Assembly (NCBI GenBank): GCA_024762335.1
Contig: JANTHO010000014.1
Coordinates: forward strand, 1 to 48,472
From: Acidimicrobiia bacterium
GTDB lineage: Bacteria > Actinomycetota > Acidimicrobiia > Spongiisociales > UBA5794
DNA length: 48,472 nt
Reading direction: 5' to 3'
The notes beneath the pieces are model-generated. The model was not told the origin of the DNA, did not search any database, and was given only the letters and a program-made list of their open reading frames with translations. Shown here piece after piece: positions 17,761 through 25,722 of the stretch (positions are counted from its first letter, which is position 1; every line of letters starts with the position of its first letter). Position numbers and translations under genes: made by a program.

Positions 17761-18319
17761 GAGCCCGTCCTGTGATGCCGTGCTGTTCTGCGATCTCCCA
17801 CAGCTTCTGCTGGAGCGCCTTTCGTCCGCGGTGGAGCCGTGACATGACGGTTCCGATCGGGATGTCCAGTGCCTCCGCGATCTCCTTGTAGGACAGGCCC
17901 TCGACATCGGCGTACACGACGGGGAGCCGGAACGTCTCTGGAAGCGCATCGAGCGCATCAGTGATGTCCGTGTCGACGAACGCGTCGAGCATGTCGGCCT
18001 CCGCGCTCTGGCTCGCGCCCGACGCCTCACCAAGACGCTTGTACAGGTAGAGATCCTGAAGCTCCCCCAGTTCGACCTCCGAGGGCCGCCGTTGTTGCTT
18101 CCGATAGCTGTTGATGTACGTGTTCGTGAGAATGCGGTAGAGCCACGCCTTGAGGTTCGTGCCCTCGGTGTAGGAGTGGTACGCCCGATAGGCCTTGAGG
18201 AACGTCTCCTGGACGACGTCCTCTGCGTCGGCGGGATTCCGGGTCATCCGGAGCGCGGCCGAGTAGAGCTGGGGTGCGTACTGCATCGCATCTCTCTCGA
18301 AATCGGCCTGGTCTGCCAC
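17753..18319 (-). CDS. RNA polymerase ECF sigma factor, SigR/SigH type
   Basis: This 188-residue ECF sigma factor has region 2 at about residues 14-80 ([17 protein letters not shown] and [17 protein letters not shown]). Region 4 at about 125-178 includes [20 protein letters not shown]. The sequence is close to SigR of Streptomyces and SigH of Mycobacterium, which control thiol oxidative stress genes. The start is a GTG preceded by GGGAG at four to five bases. An exact SigR-type promoter lies upstream at 18362-18387, indicating self-activation. It is coupled to its RsrA-type anti-sigma factor. Confidence 0.92.
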   Translation of the reverse strand: MADQADFERDAMQYAPQLYSAALRMTRNPADAEDVVQETFLKAYRAYHSYTEGTNLKAWLYRILTNTYINSYRKQQRRPSEVELGELQDLYLYKRLGEASGASQSAEADMLDAFVDTDITDALDALPETFRLPVVYADVEGLSYKEIAEALDIPIGTVMSRLHRGRKALQQKLWEIAEQHGITGRAHE

Positions 18320-18361
18320 GAAGCTCCCTGGTGGTCGGGTGACATCCTACGACGGTGCGGC

Positions 18362-18387
18362 AACCAGCAAAGCGCCACTAGGATTCC
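18362..18387 (-). promoter_or_regulatory. SigR-type promoter (GGAAT-N18-GTT) of the sigma operon
   Basis: On the minus strand GGAAT (18387-18383) is followed after exactly 18 bases by GTT (18364-18362). This is the published consensus of Streptomyces SigR promoters. Transcription would start about 35 bases before the GTG of the sigma gene. The -35 element lies ten bases outside the divergent tRNA-Thr gene and overlaps a TAGGAT box on the other strand. Confidence 0.75.
18379..18384 (+). promoter_or_regulatory. Possible -10 box of the tRNA-Thr gene
   Basis: TAGGAT lies twelve bases before the tRNA 5' end, a normal position for a -10 element. No convincing -35 is seen. It overlaps the -35 of the divergent SigR-type promoter. 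Confidence 0.35.
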
Positions 18388-18396
18388 CGCTCCCCC

Positions 18397-18473
18397 GCCG
18401 GGGTAGCTCAGTCCGGTAGAGCAACGCACTCGTAATGCGTAGGTCACGGGTTCGAATCCCGTCTCCGGCTCCA
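18397..18473 (+). tRNA. tRNA-Thr (anticodon CGU)
   Basis: A complete cloverleaf can be drawn. The acceptor GCCGGGG pairs with CTCCGGC (one G-U), the D arm is AGCTCAG...AGAGC, the anticodon stem ACGCA/TGCGT holds the loop CTCGTAA, and the T arm is ACGGG-TTCGAAT-CCCGT. The discriminator T at 18470 is followed by a genome-encoded CCA. Anticodon CGU reads ACG (threonine). Confidence 0.95.
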
Positions 18474-18532
18474 AGAAACCCCCTGCTCATAGATCCCCGT
18501 TCCGCCACATCCTCATCTCACCAAGCCGTCCA

Positions 18533-18755
18533 CTTCCTCCCCATCAGGGGGAGGTGGCCCGAGCGAAGCGAGGGTCGGAGGGGGTCAGGGGTGGCCCCGG
18601 CGAAGACACTGACATCCCGCGGCACGCAGCGGAACGCGGCCTGGGAGCGTGACGGAACGTCGGGATAGCGACGATGCGTTGCGGCTTCACTCAGAGCCAT
18701 CTGACCCCCTCCGTCGGCTCCTTCGTCGCCGACACCTCCCCCTGATGGGGAGGAA
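18533..18755. repeat. Miniature repeat element, copy 2, with ~56 bp terminal inverted arms
   Basis: The left arm at 18533-18588 and the right arm at 18701-18755 are inverted copies and nearly identical to the arms of the element at 146-371. The centre also shares short blocks with copy 1, such as GATGCG followed by CTTC near the right arm. The preceding bases (CCAAGCCGTCC) are shared with copy 1 as well, so the true edge may lie about ten bases further out. It sits 60 bases after the tRNA-Thr gene. The remainder of the gap up to 18869 shows no gene or signal I can support. Confidence 0.8.
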
Positions 18756-18869
18756 GAGAACGCGCAACGCTGCAGTCGCGGAGATCACAGGAACGGCACG
18801 GCATCTCGGTCACACACCGCACGAGACACTCGGGATCCGGGTTGTCCTTGTTGGAGACGTTCGTTGGTG

Positions 18870-20030
18870 TCAGCCGATGATGGCTTCTGCTACGGCGAGG
18901 CCGATCTCGCGGTGGCCTTCGACGCTCGGATGCGGCCACCCTGCCCACATCTGGGTCGGGACATGCATGGCGTCCAGATTCACCCACGTCACTTCGTCGT
19001 CGAGGCCGGCCCGAATGGCGCTGTGGAGTTCCCCGAGGGCGTATCGCATCTCGTCCTCACACTCGGGCCCGATGGGAGACCATCCGGGAGCAAGCAATGA
19101 ACCATCGATCGCGAAGTAGCTCGCCCAATACACGGAGGCGTTCGTGCGTGTCTCGATCGCATCGACGATAGCCGCGGTTCCGGCCGTGATGTCAGAACGG
19201 CGGCTGTCGAAGTCCCAGCGTTGGGTCACCGCCACCTCGCAGGCTTGCTTGTCGCCCGAGTCTTTGAGCGAGAACGCCGTGTCCCGGGTCAGGTCCTTCA
19301 CCACATCGACCCAGTTGGTGGAGTTGATACCGGCCGTCATGACCACGAGGTTCCATGTGCTTGGATCCGCCGTCTGAGCGATGGCACCGACCTGACTTGC
19401 GTGTGTCGTCGAACAGGAGTCGGAGCCACCGTTGAGGACCGCCCCGACACCGGCCCCCGGGAACGCTACGTTCGCGTATCGTGGAGCCCAGGCTGTGGGA
19501 AGCGCCAATGCGACGGCATCACGCACGGTGCTTCCGAACGAGTAGGCCGCGTCCGTACACGTCGCGTCGCCGGTGAACCACATCCGGCTGTAGCCGGAAG
19601 CGATCGAGTCGCCGGCAACGAAGATCACCGGCGGGGACGGGGTCACACCCGTCCAGGCGGGGTACCACTCGGATTCCCAGCCGTTGACGTCAACGGCCCT
19701 GACCTGGAGGCCGTATCGCGTATCCGGCAGGATCGCCTCGTAGGACACCACCGGGTTGTCGACCGGCATCGGTTCGATCGCCGTGGGAGCCGCCCCGTCC
19801 CATCGGTACTCGTAGCGTTCGATGCCATCGTTGTCATCGGCTTCGATCCGGAGATCGGCTTCGAGCAGCGCATTGTGTCCCGCCGGTGGAAGGAGCTCGA
19901 CCGATCGGATGACAGGACGCCTGTCTCCGTCCGGGAGTTGCTCCGGAGGAGGAGCAACCGCGAACGCGGGATTCGCGCCGACCAGCAGGCCGGCGAGCAC
20001 GAGGCTCACGATTCCGGTACGTCGTGGCAT
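18870..20030 (-). CDS. Secreted SGNH-family hydrolase
   Basis: This 386-residue protein has a signal peptide (MPRRTGIVSLVLAGLLVGA, cleavage near AFA, residue ~24). A fibronectin-like segment follows at about residues 40-130 (YEYRWDG, YGLQVRAVDVNGWES). The hydrolase domain begins with block I GDSIASGYS (catalytic serine near residue 142). GAGVGAV, a TAGINSTN segment and a C-terminal HPSVEGH carrying the catalytic histidine come after it. SGNH enzymes are esterases or lipases of varied substrate; none can be chosen here. It is transcribed away from the MutS-like pair, with 225 bp between them. Confidence 0.85.
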   Translation of the reverse strand: MPRRTGIVSLVLAGLLVGANPAFAVAPPPEQLPDGDRRPVIRSVELLPPAGHNALLEADLRIEADDNDGIERYEYRWDGAAPTAIEPMPVDNPVVSYEAILPDTRYGLQVRAVDVNGWESEWYPAWTGVTPSPPVIFVAGDSIASGYSRMWFTGDATCTDAAYSFGSTVRDAVALALPTAWAPRYANVAFPGAGVGAVLNGGSDSCSTTHASQVGAIAQTADPSTWNLVVMTAGINSTNWVDVVKDLTRDTAFSLKDSGDKQACEVAVTQRWDFDSRRSDITAGTAAIVDAIETRTNASVYWASYFAIDGSLLAPGWSPIGPECEDEMRYALGELHSAIRAGLDDEVTWVNLDAMHVPTQMWAGWPHPSVEGHREIGLAVAEAIIG

Positions 20031-20255
20031 GAGGGCAAACCTAGCGATCGGGGGCAGTACTCATATGACGCCGTGAAACGCGGATTGGTTCCCAGGTGTT
20101 GTGAACCGCTGGCCGGAGAAGCACCTATTCACGCGTACGAGCCCTGGGTTCTCAGGGCACGTGGGTAGGATGCCGGACGGCGATGAGGCCCGCCGCAGCT
20201 GCTCCGTGCATCGACGGCTTCTCCCGAACAAGTCGACCGATGGAAGCCACCGCTC

Positions 20256-21851
20256 ATGCCGGGACACACCTCAGCCCCCTCGCCGAATTCCGATGCAGCC
20301 GGCAGTGGATCAGCAGGGCCGTCGAGGCCATCGAGCGGAATCCTCGGCGTTCGCCACGCCGCTTCCTCCGATGGGCCGGCCGATGTTGAGGCGTTCGCCG
20401 ACCTTCACCTCGATCAGATCGTCACGGGGATCCTCGGACGAGCCGACGACGGCATGGAACCTCTCTTCCGAACGTCGCTCCCCACAGCCGACGACATCGA
20501 GTGGCGGCACGAGGTATTTCGCGATCTGCAGCACGCCGACGTCCTCGACGCCGTGGGCGGATTCGTTTCCGAGATGCGATCGGTTCTGGGTCGCACTCGG
20601 TCGGGCGCAGAGCTCGCCGGTCGGTACGCCGCCGAAGGTGCGTTCATCGAAACGGTGTCGACGTACACGGAAGCCGTTGAGTCGTTCGCCGGGATCCTCA
20701 CCGACCTCGATCTCGCCTCACGCGGCCTACTCGCACTTCGCGACCACATCACCGAATATGTCGCGTCCGAGCGGTTTGTGAGCCTCGTCTCGGAAACGCA
20801 TGAGATGCGCGAGGCCCTCGCCGGCCTCCGGTACACCATGGCCATCAACGGCCGCCGCGTCCGCGTCGGTCGCTTCCGCGGCGAACCGGACTACGGCGCG
20901 GAAGTCGAGCAGACCTTCAAACGGTTCAGCAGGGGGAGCACCAAACGCTATACGAACAAGCTCAACAGCAGGACCGATATCGGGCACGTCGAGGAGCGGA
21001 TCCTCGGACTCGTTGCTCGTCTCCACCCGGACCCGTTCGCCGCCCTGGACGCGTATGTCGAACGGAACGGGTCGTATCTCGACGAGACACTCGTCGCATT
21101 CGCCCACGATGTCCGCTTCTATCTCGCAGTGCTCGCATTCCTCGAACCGATGCAGAGGGCGGGTCTCCAGTTCTGCTACCCGACCATCACGGAACCGGGA
21201 GGCGGGATCGGGGTGAGCGACGGATTCGATCTCGCCCTGGCATCCCGACTCGTCCCGTCGAGAACAGAGGTCGTGACGAACGACTTCTCACTTGACTCCG
21301 ATGAACGGATCGTCGTCATCACCGGTCCGAATCAGGGAGGGAAGACCACCTTCGCCAGGATGTTCGGGCAGATCCACCACCTCGCCGCCATCGGCTGCCC
21401 GGTGCCGGGCAGCACCGCATCGGTGCCCCTCGTCGACCGGATCTTCACCCACTTCGAACGTGAAGAACACGTCGAGAACCTGCGGGGCAAGCTCGCCGAC
21501 GACCTGACCCGGGTGCAATCGATGCTCAGTCGGGCCACGCCGGACACGGTGTTGATCATGAACGAGACGTTGAATTCGACAACGCTCACCGATGCGCGGT
21601 TCCTCGGGGAGCAACTCCTGGACCGCATCGCGCAGATCGACGCACGGTGCGTGTATGTCACGTTCGTCGACGAGTTGGCCTCTCTGGACTCCGACATCGT
21701 CAGCATGGTTGGCGGTGTCGACGTCGGATCCGAAGCCGTCCGAACCTACAAGATCGTCCGCAGGCCGGCGGATGGGCAGGCCTACGCCACGGCTATCGCC
21801 GAACGGTACGGGCTCACCTATGAGCAGATGAAGGGGCGTATCGAATGCTGA
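20256..21851 (+). CDS. MutS-like ATPase, first of a pair
   Basis: This 531-residue protein has a helical clamp-like region (about residues 45-330) and a C-terminal MutS ATPase domain, but no mismatch-recognition domain. Walker A is TGPNQGGKTT (residue ~356), with Gln where MutS usually has Met (NMGGKS). The Walker B segment reads LIMNETLNST (Asn436-Glu437), so the usual Asp-Glu is Asn-Glu. The segment FADLHLDQIV at about residues 47-56 recalls other stand-alone MutS-like proteins. The ATG at 20256 is preceded by GGAAG at nine bases, but the first 45 residues are poor in features. The next gene overlaps it by seven bases. Confidence 0.82.
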   Translation: MPGHTSAPSPNSDAAGSGSAGPSRPSSGILGVRHAASSDGPADVEAFADLHLDQIVTGILGRADDGMEPLFRTSLPTADDIEWRHEVFRDLQHADVLDAVGGFVSEMRSVLGRTRSGAELAGRYAAEGAFIETVSTYTEAVESFAGILTDLDLASRGLLALRDHITEYVASERFVSLVSETHEMREALAGLRYTMAINGRRVRVGRFRGEPDYGAEVEQTFKRFSRGSTKRYTNKLNSRTDIGHVEERILGLVARLHPDPFAALDAYVERNGSYLDETLVAFAHDVRFYLAVLAFLEPMQRAGLQFCYPTITEPGGGIGVSDGFDLALASRLVPSRTEVVTNDFSLDSDERIVVITGPNQGGKTTFARMFGQIHHLAAIGCPVPGSTASVPLVDRIFTHFEREEHVENLRGKLADDLTRVQSMLSRATPDTVLIMNETLNSTTLTDARFLGEQLLDRIAQIDARCVYVTFVDELASLDSDIVSMVGGVDVGSEAVRTYKIVRRPADGQAYATAIAERYGLTYEQMKGRIEC

Positions 21852-23338
21852 GCGCCCATCTCCTGCATCCGGATCGGGATCTTGATCTCTCCGCTCCGCT
21901 CCCGCCCAACGCACCGGACCTGGTGAACGATCTCGAACTCGCGACCCTGTTCGCCGCCATGGGAAGTGGGGATGTGTACATCGAACAGGTGGCAGGCCAC
22001 ACCATGCTCTCGAGCCTGACCGACCTCGACCGGGTCGAATACCGCCGCGCGGTCGTTGCCGATGCGCTCGAACAACCCGATGTCGTCCGTGAGATGTACA
22101 ACGTCGTCTCGGCGGCGATCGAACATGAGAGCAAGATCTTCCACAGCCGTCTTGCCAGGGCACCGGAAGCCGTTCTGGGCGAGGCCCGACGATCGCTCCG
22201 TTGCTTCGTCGACCCGCTGAGACGACTCCGTCGGATTGCGGACGAGCACGGGTCGGCATTCGCGTCCGAGGGGTTCCGGGACTTCCTCACGATGCTCGTA
22301 TCGGAGATCGACGAGGCGTACATCGGCACGATTGAAGATCATCTGCGCGGGCTCGCACTCCGCCACGGACCGCTGATCGGCGTCCGGTTGGGGCCGGGCA
22401 ACCGGGGAGTCGAACACGCTCTCCTCGCTCCGAAGGCGCCGTCCTGGGCCAGATGGGCAGCCGTCGGTTCACGCAGAACCTACGGCTTCGAGATCGCCCA
22501 GCGCGATATGGCCGGTGCCGACGAGCTGGGCCGACTCCGGTCCCGCGGACTCGATCGCGCAGCCAACGCGGTGGCGGCCGCCGCCGAGCATGTGCGATCG
22601 TTCTTCGTGACGCTGCGTGCCGAACTGGCCTTCTGCGTCGGATCCATCAACCTCCACGACCGACTCGTCGCGAAGGGCGAACCGACGTGCTTCCCCGTGG
22701 CCGGCGCACCCGGTGAACCACGACTCGATGCCTCCGACCTCTACGACGTGAGCCTGTCGCTGAACCTCGCGGAACGGACGATCGGAAACGACATCAAGGC
22801 AGATGGGAAACGGCTGATCATGATCACCGGAGCGAACCAGGGAGGGAAGTCCACGTTCCTACGGGCCCTCGGAATCGCGCAACTCATGATGCAGAGCGGC
22901 ATGTTCACACCGGCCGCGTCGTTCACGTCCGATGTGCGCGCCGGCCTCTTCACCCACTTCAAGCGTGAAGAAGATGAGGAGATGGAGAGCGGAAAACTGG
23001 ACGAGGAGCTCGCCAGGATGGACGCCATCGTCCGATCCATGGGGCCGGAGGCGATGATCCTTCTCAACGAGTCGTTCTCATCGACGAACGAACGGGAGGG
23101 TTCGGAGATCGCGAGGCAAATCCTTCGGGCCTTCGCCGACACCGGAGTGAAGGCGGTCTTCGTCACGCATCTGTTCGATCTCGCAGACGGTCTGTACCGG
23201 TCCGACGACGGCTCGACGCTGTTCCTCCGGGCAGAGCGCGGACCGGACGGTGAGAGAACGTACCGGCTCGGCGAGGCGCGTCCGCTGTCGACCAGTTTCG
23301 GAGAGGACGTCTACCGGCAGATCTTCACCGACGGGTGA
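21845..23338 (+). CDS. MutS-like ATPase, second of a pair
   Basis: This 497-residue protein parallels its upstream neighbour: a helical region (residues ~20-300) followed by a MutS ATPase domain with Walker A TGANQGGKST (residue ~328). Its Walker B also reads Asn-Glu (LLNESFSSTNEREGSE, Asn408-Glu409), followed by VFVTHLFDLADG near the C terminus. The N-terminal MutS mismatch-binding domain is absent. Overlap by seven bases and shared features suggest a heterodimer. The pair is not a replacement for MutS in mismatch repair, and its DNA or RNA substrate is unknown. It converges with the acyltransferase gene, seven bases away. Confidence 0.82.
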   Translation: MLSAHLLHPDRDLDLSAPLPPNAPDLVNDLELATLFAAMGSGDVYIEQVAGHTMLSSLTDLDRVEYRRAVVADALEQPDVVREMYNVVSAAIEHESKIFHSRLARAPEAVLGEARRSLRCFVDPLRRLRRIADEHGSAFASEGFRDFLTMLVSEIDEAYIGTIEDHLRGLALRHGPLIGVRLGPGNRGVEHALLAPKAPSWARWAAVGSRRTYGFEIAQRDMAGADELGRLRSRGLDRAANAVAAAAEHVRSFFVTLRAELAFCVGSINLHDRLVAKGEPTCFPVAGAPGEPRLDASDLYDVSLSLNLAERTIGNDIKADGKRLIMITGANQGGKSTFLRALGIAQLMMQSGMFTPAASFTSDVRAGLFTHFKREEDEEMESGKLDEELARMDAIVRSMGPEAMILLNESFSSTNEREGSEIARQILRAFADTGVKAVFVTHLFDLADGLYRSDDGSTLFLRAERGPDGERTYRLGEARPLSTSFGEDVYRQIFTDG

Positions 23339-23345
23339 CGCGACG

Positions 23346-24005
23346 TCAGCGTGTCGCCCCGGTATCGGACCACCATGGGGCGAGGTGGGCATCCAGCGCA
23401 CTCCTCCACGCCTCCGTCATGGCGCCGATCGGATCGACCCGGTTGGCGAAGTCGTACCACATCAGCGGTTCGCAGAACCAGAGCCGCACCGACGTTCGGT
23501 GCACACCACGGTTGACGGGACCGAGCGTGCGATGGGTTCCGTGGATCGCGACCGGGAGCAACGGGGCACCCGCCATCCACGCGATCCAGGCCGCACCACG
23601 TTTCGGATCCGATTCGCCCCAATAGTCGACCCGCCGCCCCTCAGGGAAGACGCCGACGGCCCCTCCCGATCGGGCATGTTCCACCGCTTCCTCGAGCGCC
23701 CTGACCGGCACCCCGTCACGATCGGTGGGTATGGCCCCGAAGAATCCGGTGACAATGTCGAAAGCGAAGTGGTTTCCGAAGAGTTCATCGACGGCGATGA
23801 ACCGGATCAGACGGCCGAGCGCGTTCGCGACGAGCGGCGGATCCAGGTGCGACAGGTGGTTCGAGGCGACGATCACCGGCCCGCCGTTGGGGATATTGCC
23901 GGTGCCGGCAACATCGAAATCCAGCAGGCCTTTCGCAAGGACCCGGAGCGGCACGTTGGCGACGCGGGCCACGGCGGCCGGGGGAAGGTACCGGAACCTA
24001 GCCAT
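23346..24005 (-). CDS. 1-acyl-glycerol-3-phosphate acyltransferase (PlsC family)
   Basis: This 219-residue membrane-associated acyltransferase has the HX4D motif in ASNHLSHLDPP (about residues 47-57) and the substrate motif VFPEGRR near residue 118. PlsC-type enzymes transfer an acyl chain to lysophosphatidate or related acceptors. The start is the ATG at 24005 (MARFRYLPPAAV), eight bases inside the holB stop region; the longer upstream frame lies within holB. The position after holB suggests co-transcription with tmk and holB but does not define the acceptor. Confidence 0.88.
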   Translation of the reverse strand: MARFRYLPPAAVARVANVPLRVLAKGLLDFDVAGTGNIPNGGPVIVASNHLSHLDPPLVANALGRLIRFIAVDELFGNHFAFDIVTGFFGAIPTDRDGVPVRALEEAVEHARSGGAVGVFPEGRRVDYWGESDPKRGAAWIAWMAGAPLLPVAIHGTHRTLGPVNRGVHRTSVRLWFCEPLMWYDFANRVDPIGAMTEAWRSALDAHLAPWWSDTGATR

Positions 24006-25053
24006 GGCCTGCGAGGTCGGAGAACAGGTTGGCGAACGCGAGTCTCGGACGCTGGTTGGATGCCAGGTCGCCGATCGCGGACAGCGTCCGGTCTGCCGCA
24101 GCGACGGCCCGCCGGGGCGTTGTGGATGAGAGCGCCGCAACCGGAACGTCCGTATTGCGGATCGGAGCGCCGAACTGTGCTGCAGCCACATCACGGTAGA
24201 ACGACGCCAGAATCTCGAGGCCGGTGACATACAGGGCGTCCGTCGCCCGTTTCAGCTCCCGGGTCTGACGGTCTCGCAGCGCCTTCGAAGCGTCATCTCC
24301 CAGGGCGTCCCTCTCTTCCTGCTGCCGCTGCTTCAACGCCTCCAACAGCGGATCCGCCGCGGCGATCGTCTCATCTGCGAGCCGGAACGCGTCTCCGGGA
24401 TGCTCACCGAGTCGCATCGGGATGCTCAGCCAGTGACGCCGGAAATCCGCGATCTGAGGCTCCGTCGCCAGCGCGAGGGCGAGACCCGGCCGTCCCCCCG
24501 CGATACGCGCGGCTTCAGTCGCCTGATCGGGGGCGATGCCGAGCGCTTCCAGACCGTCGGATACGTCCTGTTCGGGCACCCGGCCGATTGCGACTGTTCG
24601 GCACCGACTCGCCACCGTGTCCGGGAGGTCATCCTCCGTTTCGGTCACGATGATGAAGACGGCGGCCCGTGTGGGCTCCTCGAGCGTCTTGAGCAGGGCG
24701 TTCGCCGCTTCGTCGTTCATCATTCCCCCTTCTTCGAAGAGGAACACCTTGCGGTCGGACTCGAGCGGGGACCGGGTTGCCTGCGAAACGACCCTGCGGG
24801 CCTGATCGACCGTGATCGATGCCCGGCCCTCGGGTTCGATGAGGATGAGGTCCGGATGGATCCCGGAGGTCACACGCCGGAAACACTCGCCGTCGTCTCC
24901 ACAGAGCAAAGCCGCGGCGAACCTGCGGGCAATCGTCGACTTTCCCACATTCGACGGGCCGGCAAAAAGGTAGGACTGGGCGGGCGTCACGATCTCCCGT
25001 GTCAGGAACTCGGTCACGTTCCGGTGCCCGACGACACCATCGAACGGCTTCAC
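23998..25053 (-). CDS. holB: DNA polymerase III delta' subunit
   Basis: This clamp-loader subunit of about 351 residues has an AAA+ module with FAGPSNVGKSTIARRFAAAL (Walker A, residues ~31-50), LFEEGGMMNDEAANALLKTLEEP and the arginine-finger segment ASRCRTV. Two consecutive GTG codons can start it. The second, at 25053, overlaps the tmk stop as GTGA and lies six bases after AGGAG, so it is preferred. The tmk-holB pair is widely conserved. The C-terminal region (residues ~200-350) is helical and may carry the collar domain. Confidence 0.9.
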   Translation of the reverse strand: MKPFDGVVGHRNVTEFLTREIVTPAQSYLFAGPSNVGKSTIARRFAAALLCGDDGECFRRVTSGIHPDLILIEPEGRASITVDQARRVVSQATRSPLESDRKVFLFEEGGMMNDEAANALLKTLEEPTRAAVFIIVTETEDDLPDTVASRCRTVAIGRVPEQDVSDGLEALGIAPDQATEAARIAGGRPGLALALATEPQIADFRRHWLSIPMRLGEHPGDAFRLADETIAAADPLLEALKQRQQEERDALGDDASKALRDRQTRELKRATDALYVTGLEILASFYRDVAAAQFGAPIRNTDVPVAALSSTTPRRAVAAADRTLSAIGDLASNQRPRLAFANLFSDLAGHG

Positions 25054-25655
25054 CACCGGCTCCTGATTGCCCGGTGGGCAGCATCGACGACTTCGTCGAG
25101 CGCCATGTGTGTGTCGATGACGACGAATCGTTCGGGATCGTCGGCGGCGAGGCGTTCAAAGCCCTTCGCTACCGCCCGCTGGAATTCGACTCCTTCATCT
25201 CCGATCCGGTCACCGACCTCCTGGCGAGAGAGCCCTCGCTCGGGGTCGACGGCCAGGAGGATGACGAGGCTGGGCCACACGCCCCCCAAACCCGGTTCGT
25301 TGACGGCCCGTACGGCATCGATGCCGAGCCGGCGTCCCGCTCCCTGGTACGCGAGCGACGAATACACGGTGCGATCACTGAGCACCCACGACCCCTCGGC
25401 GAGCGCCGGACCGACGATCTCTGCGGCAAGCTGAGCTCGTGCCGCGGCGAACAGCAGGGCTTCGGTCCAGGGCTCCGGAGCGAGATCGTGGCCGAGCAGG
25501 ATGGATCGGATCCGTTCACCCACAGCAGTTCCGCCGGGTTCACGCACCTGGACCACCCGATATCCGTCCGCCTCGAGAAGATTGCGAACGCGATCGGACA
25601 CGGTGGACTTGCCGGCGCCTTCGATGCCTTCGAACGCGACATAGGGGAGGCTCAT
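25050..25655 (-). CDS. tmk: Thymidylate kinase
   Basis: This 201-residue protein phosphorylates dTMP to dTDP. The P-loop FEGIEGAGKST lies at residues 8-18, the VREPGGTAVGERIR block (DR/EP motif) at about 36-49, and the LSDRTVYSSLAYQG segment near 91-104. Length is normal for bacterial Tmk. It is followed by holB with a four-base overlap and preceded by topA with 67 bp between. Confidence 0.96.
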   Translation of the reverse strand: MSLPYVAFEGIEGAGKSTVSDRVRNLLEADGYRVVQVREPGGTAVGERIRSILLGHDLAPEPWTEALLFAAARAQLAAEIVGPALAEGSWVLSDRTVYSSLAYQGAGRRLGIDAVRAVNEPGLGGVWPSLVILLAVDPERGLSRQEVGDRIGDEGVEFQRAVAKGFERLAADDPERFVVIDTHMALDEVVDAAHRAIRSRW

Positions 25656-25722
25656 CGGCTCATATCCTGCTGCTCACGGTCACACCACCAGTTTCGCAGA
25701 CTCGGGGGCACCGCGAGATCGC

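Noticed and set aside
18518-18700. Short minus-strand peptide within the repeat, similar to one in the copy at 35-301
   Set aside because: The similarity follows from the shared repeat arm. There is no ribosome site and no other sign of a gene.
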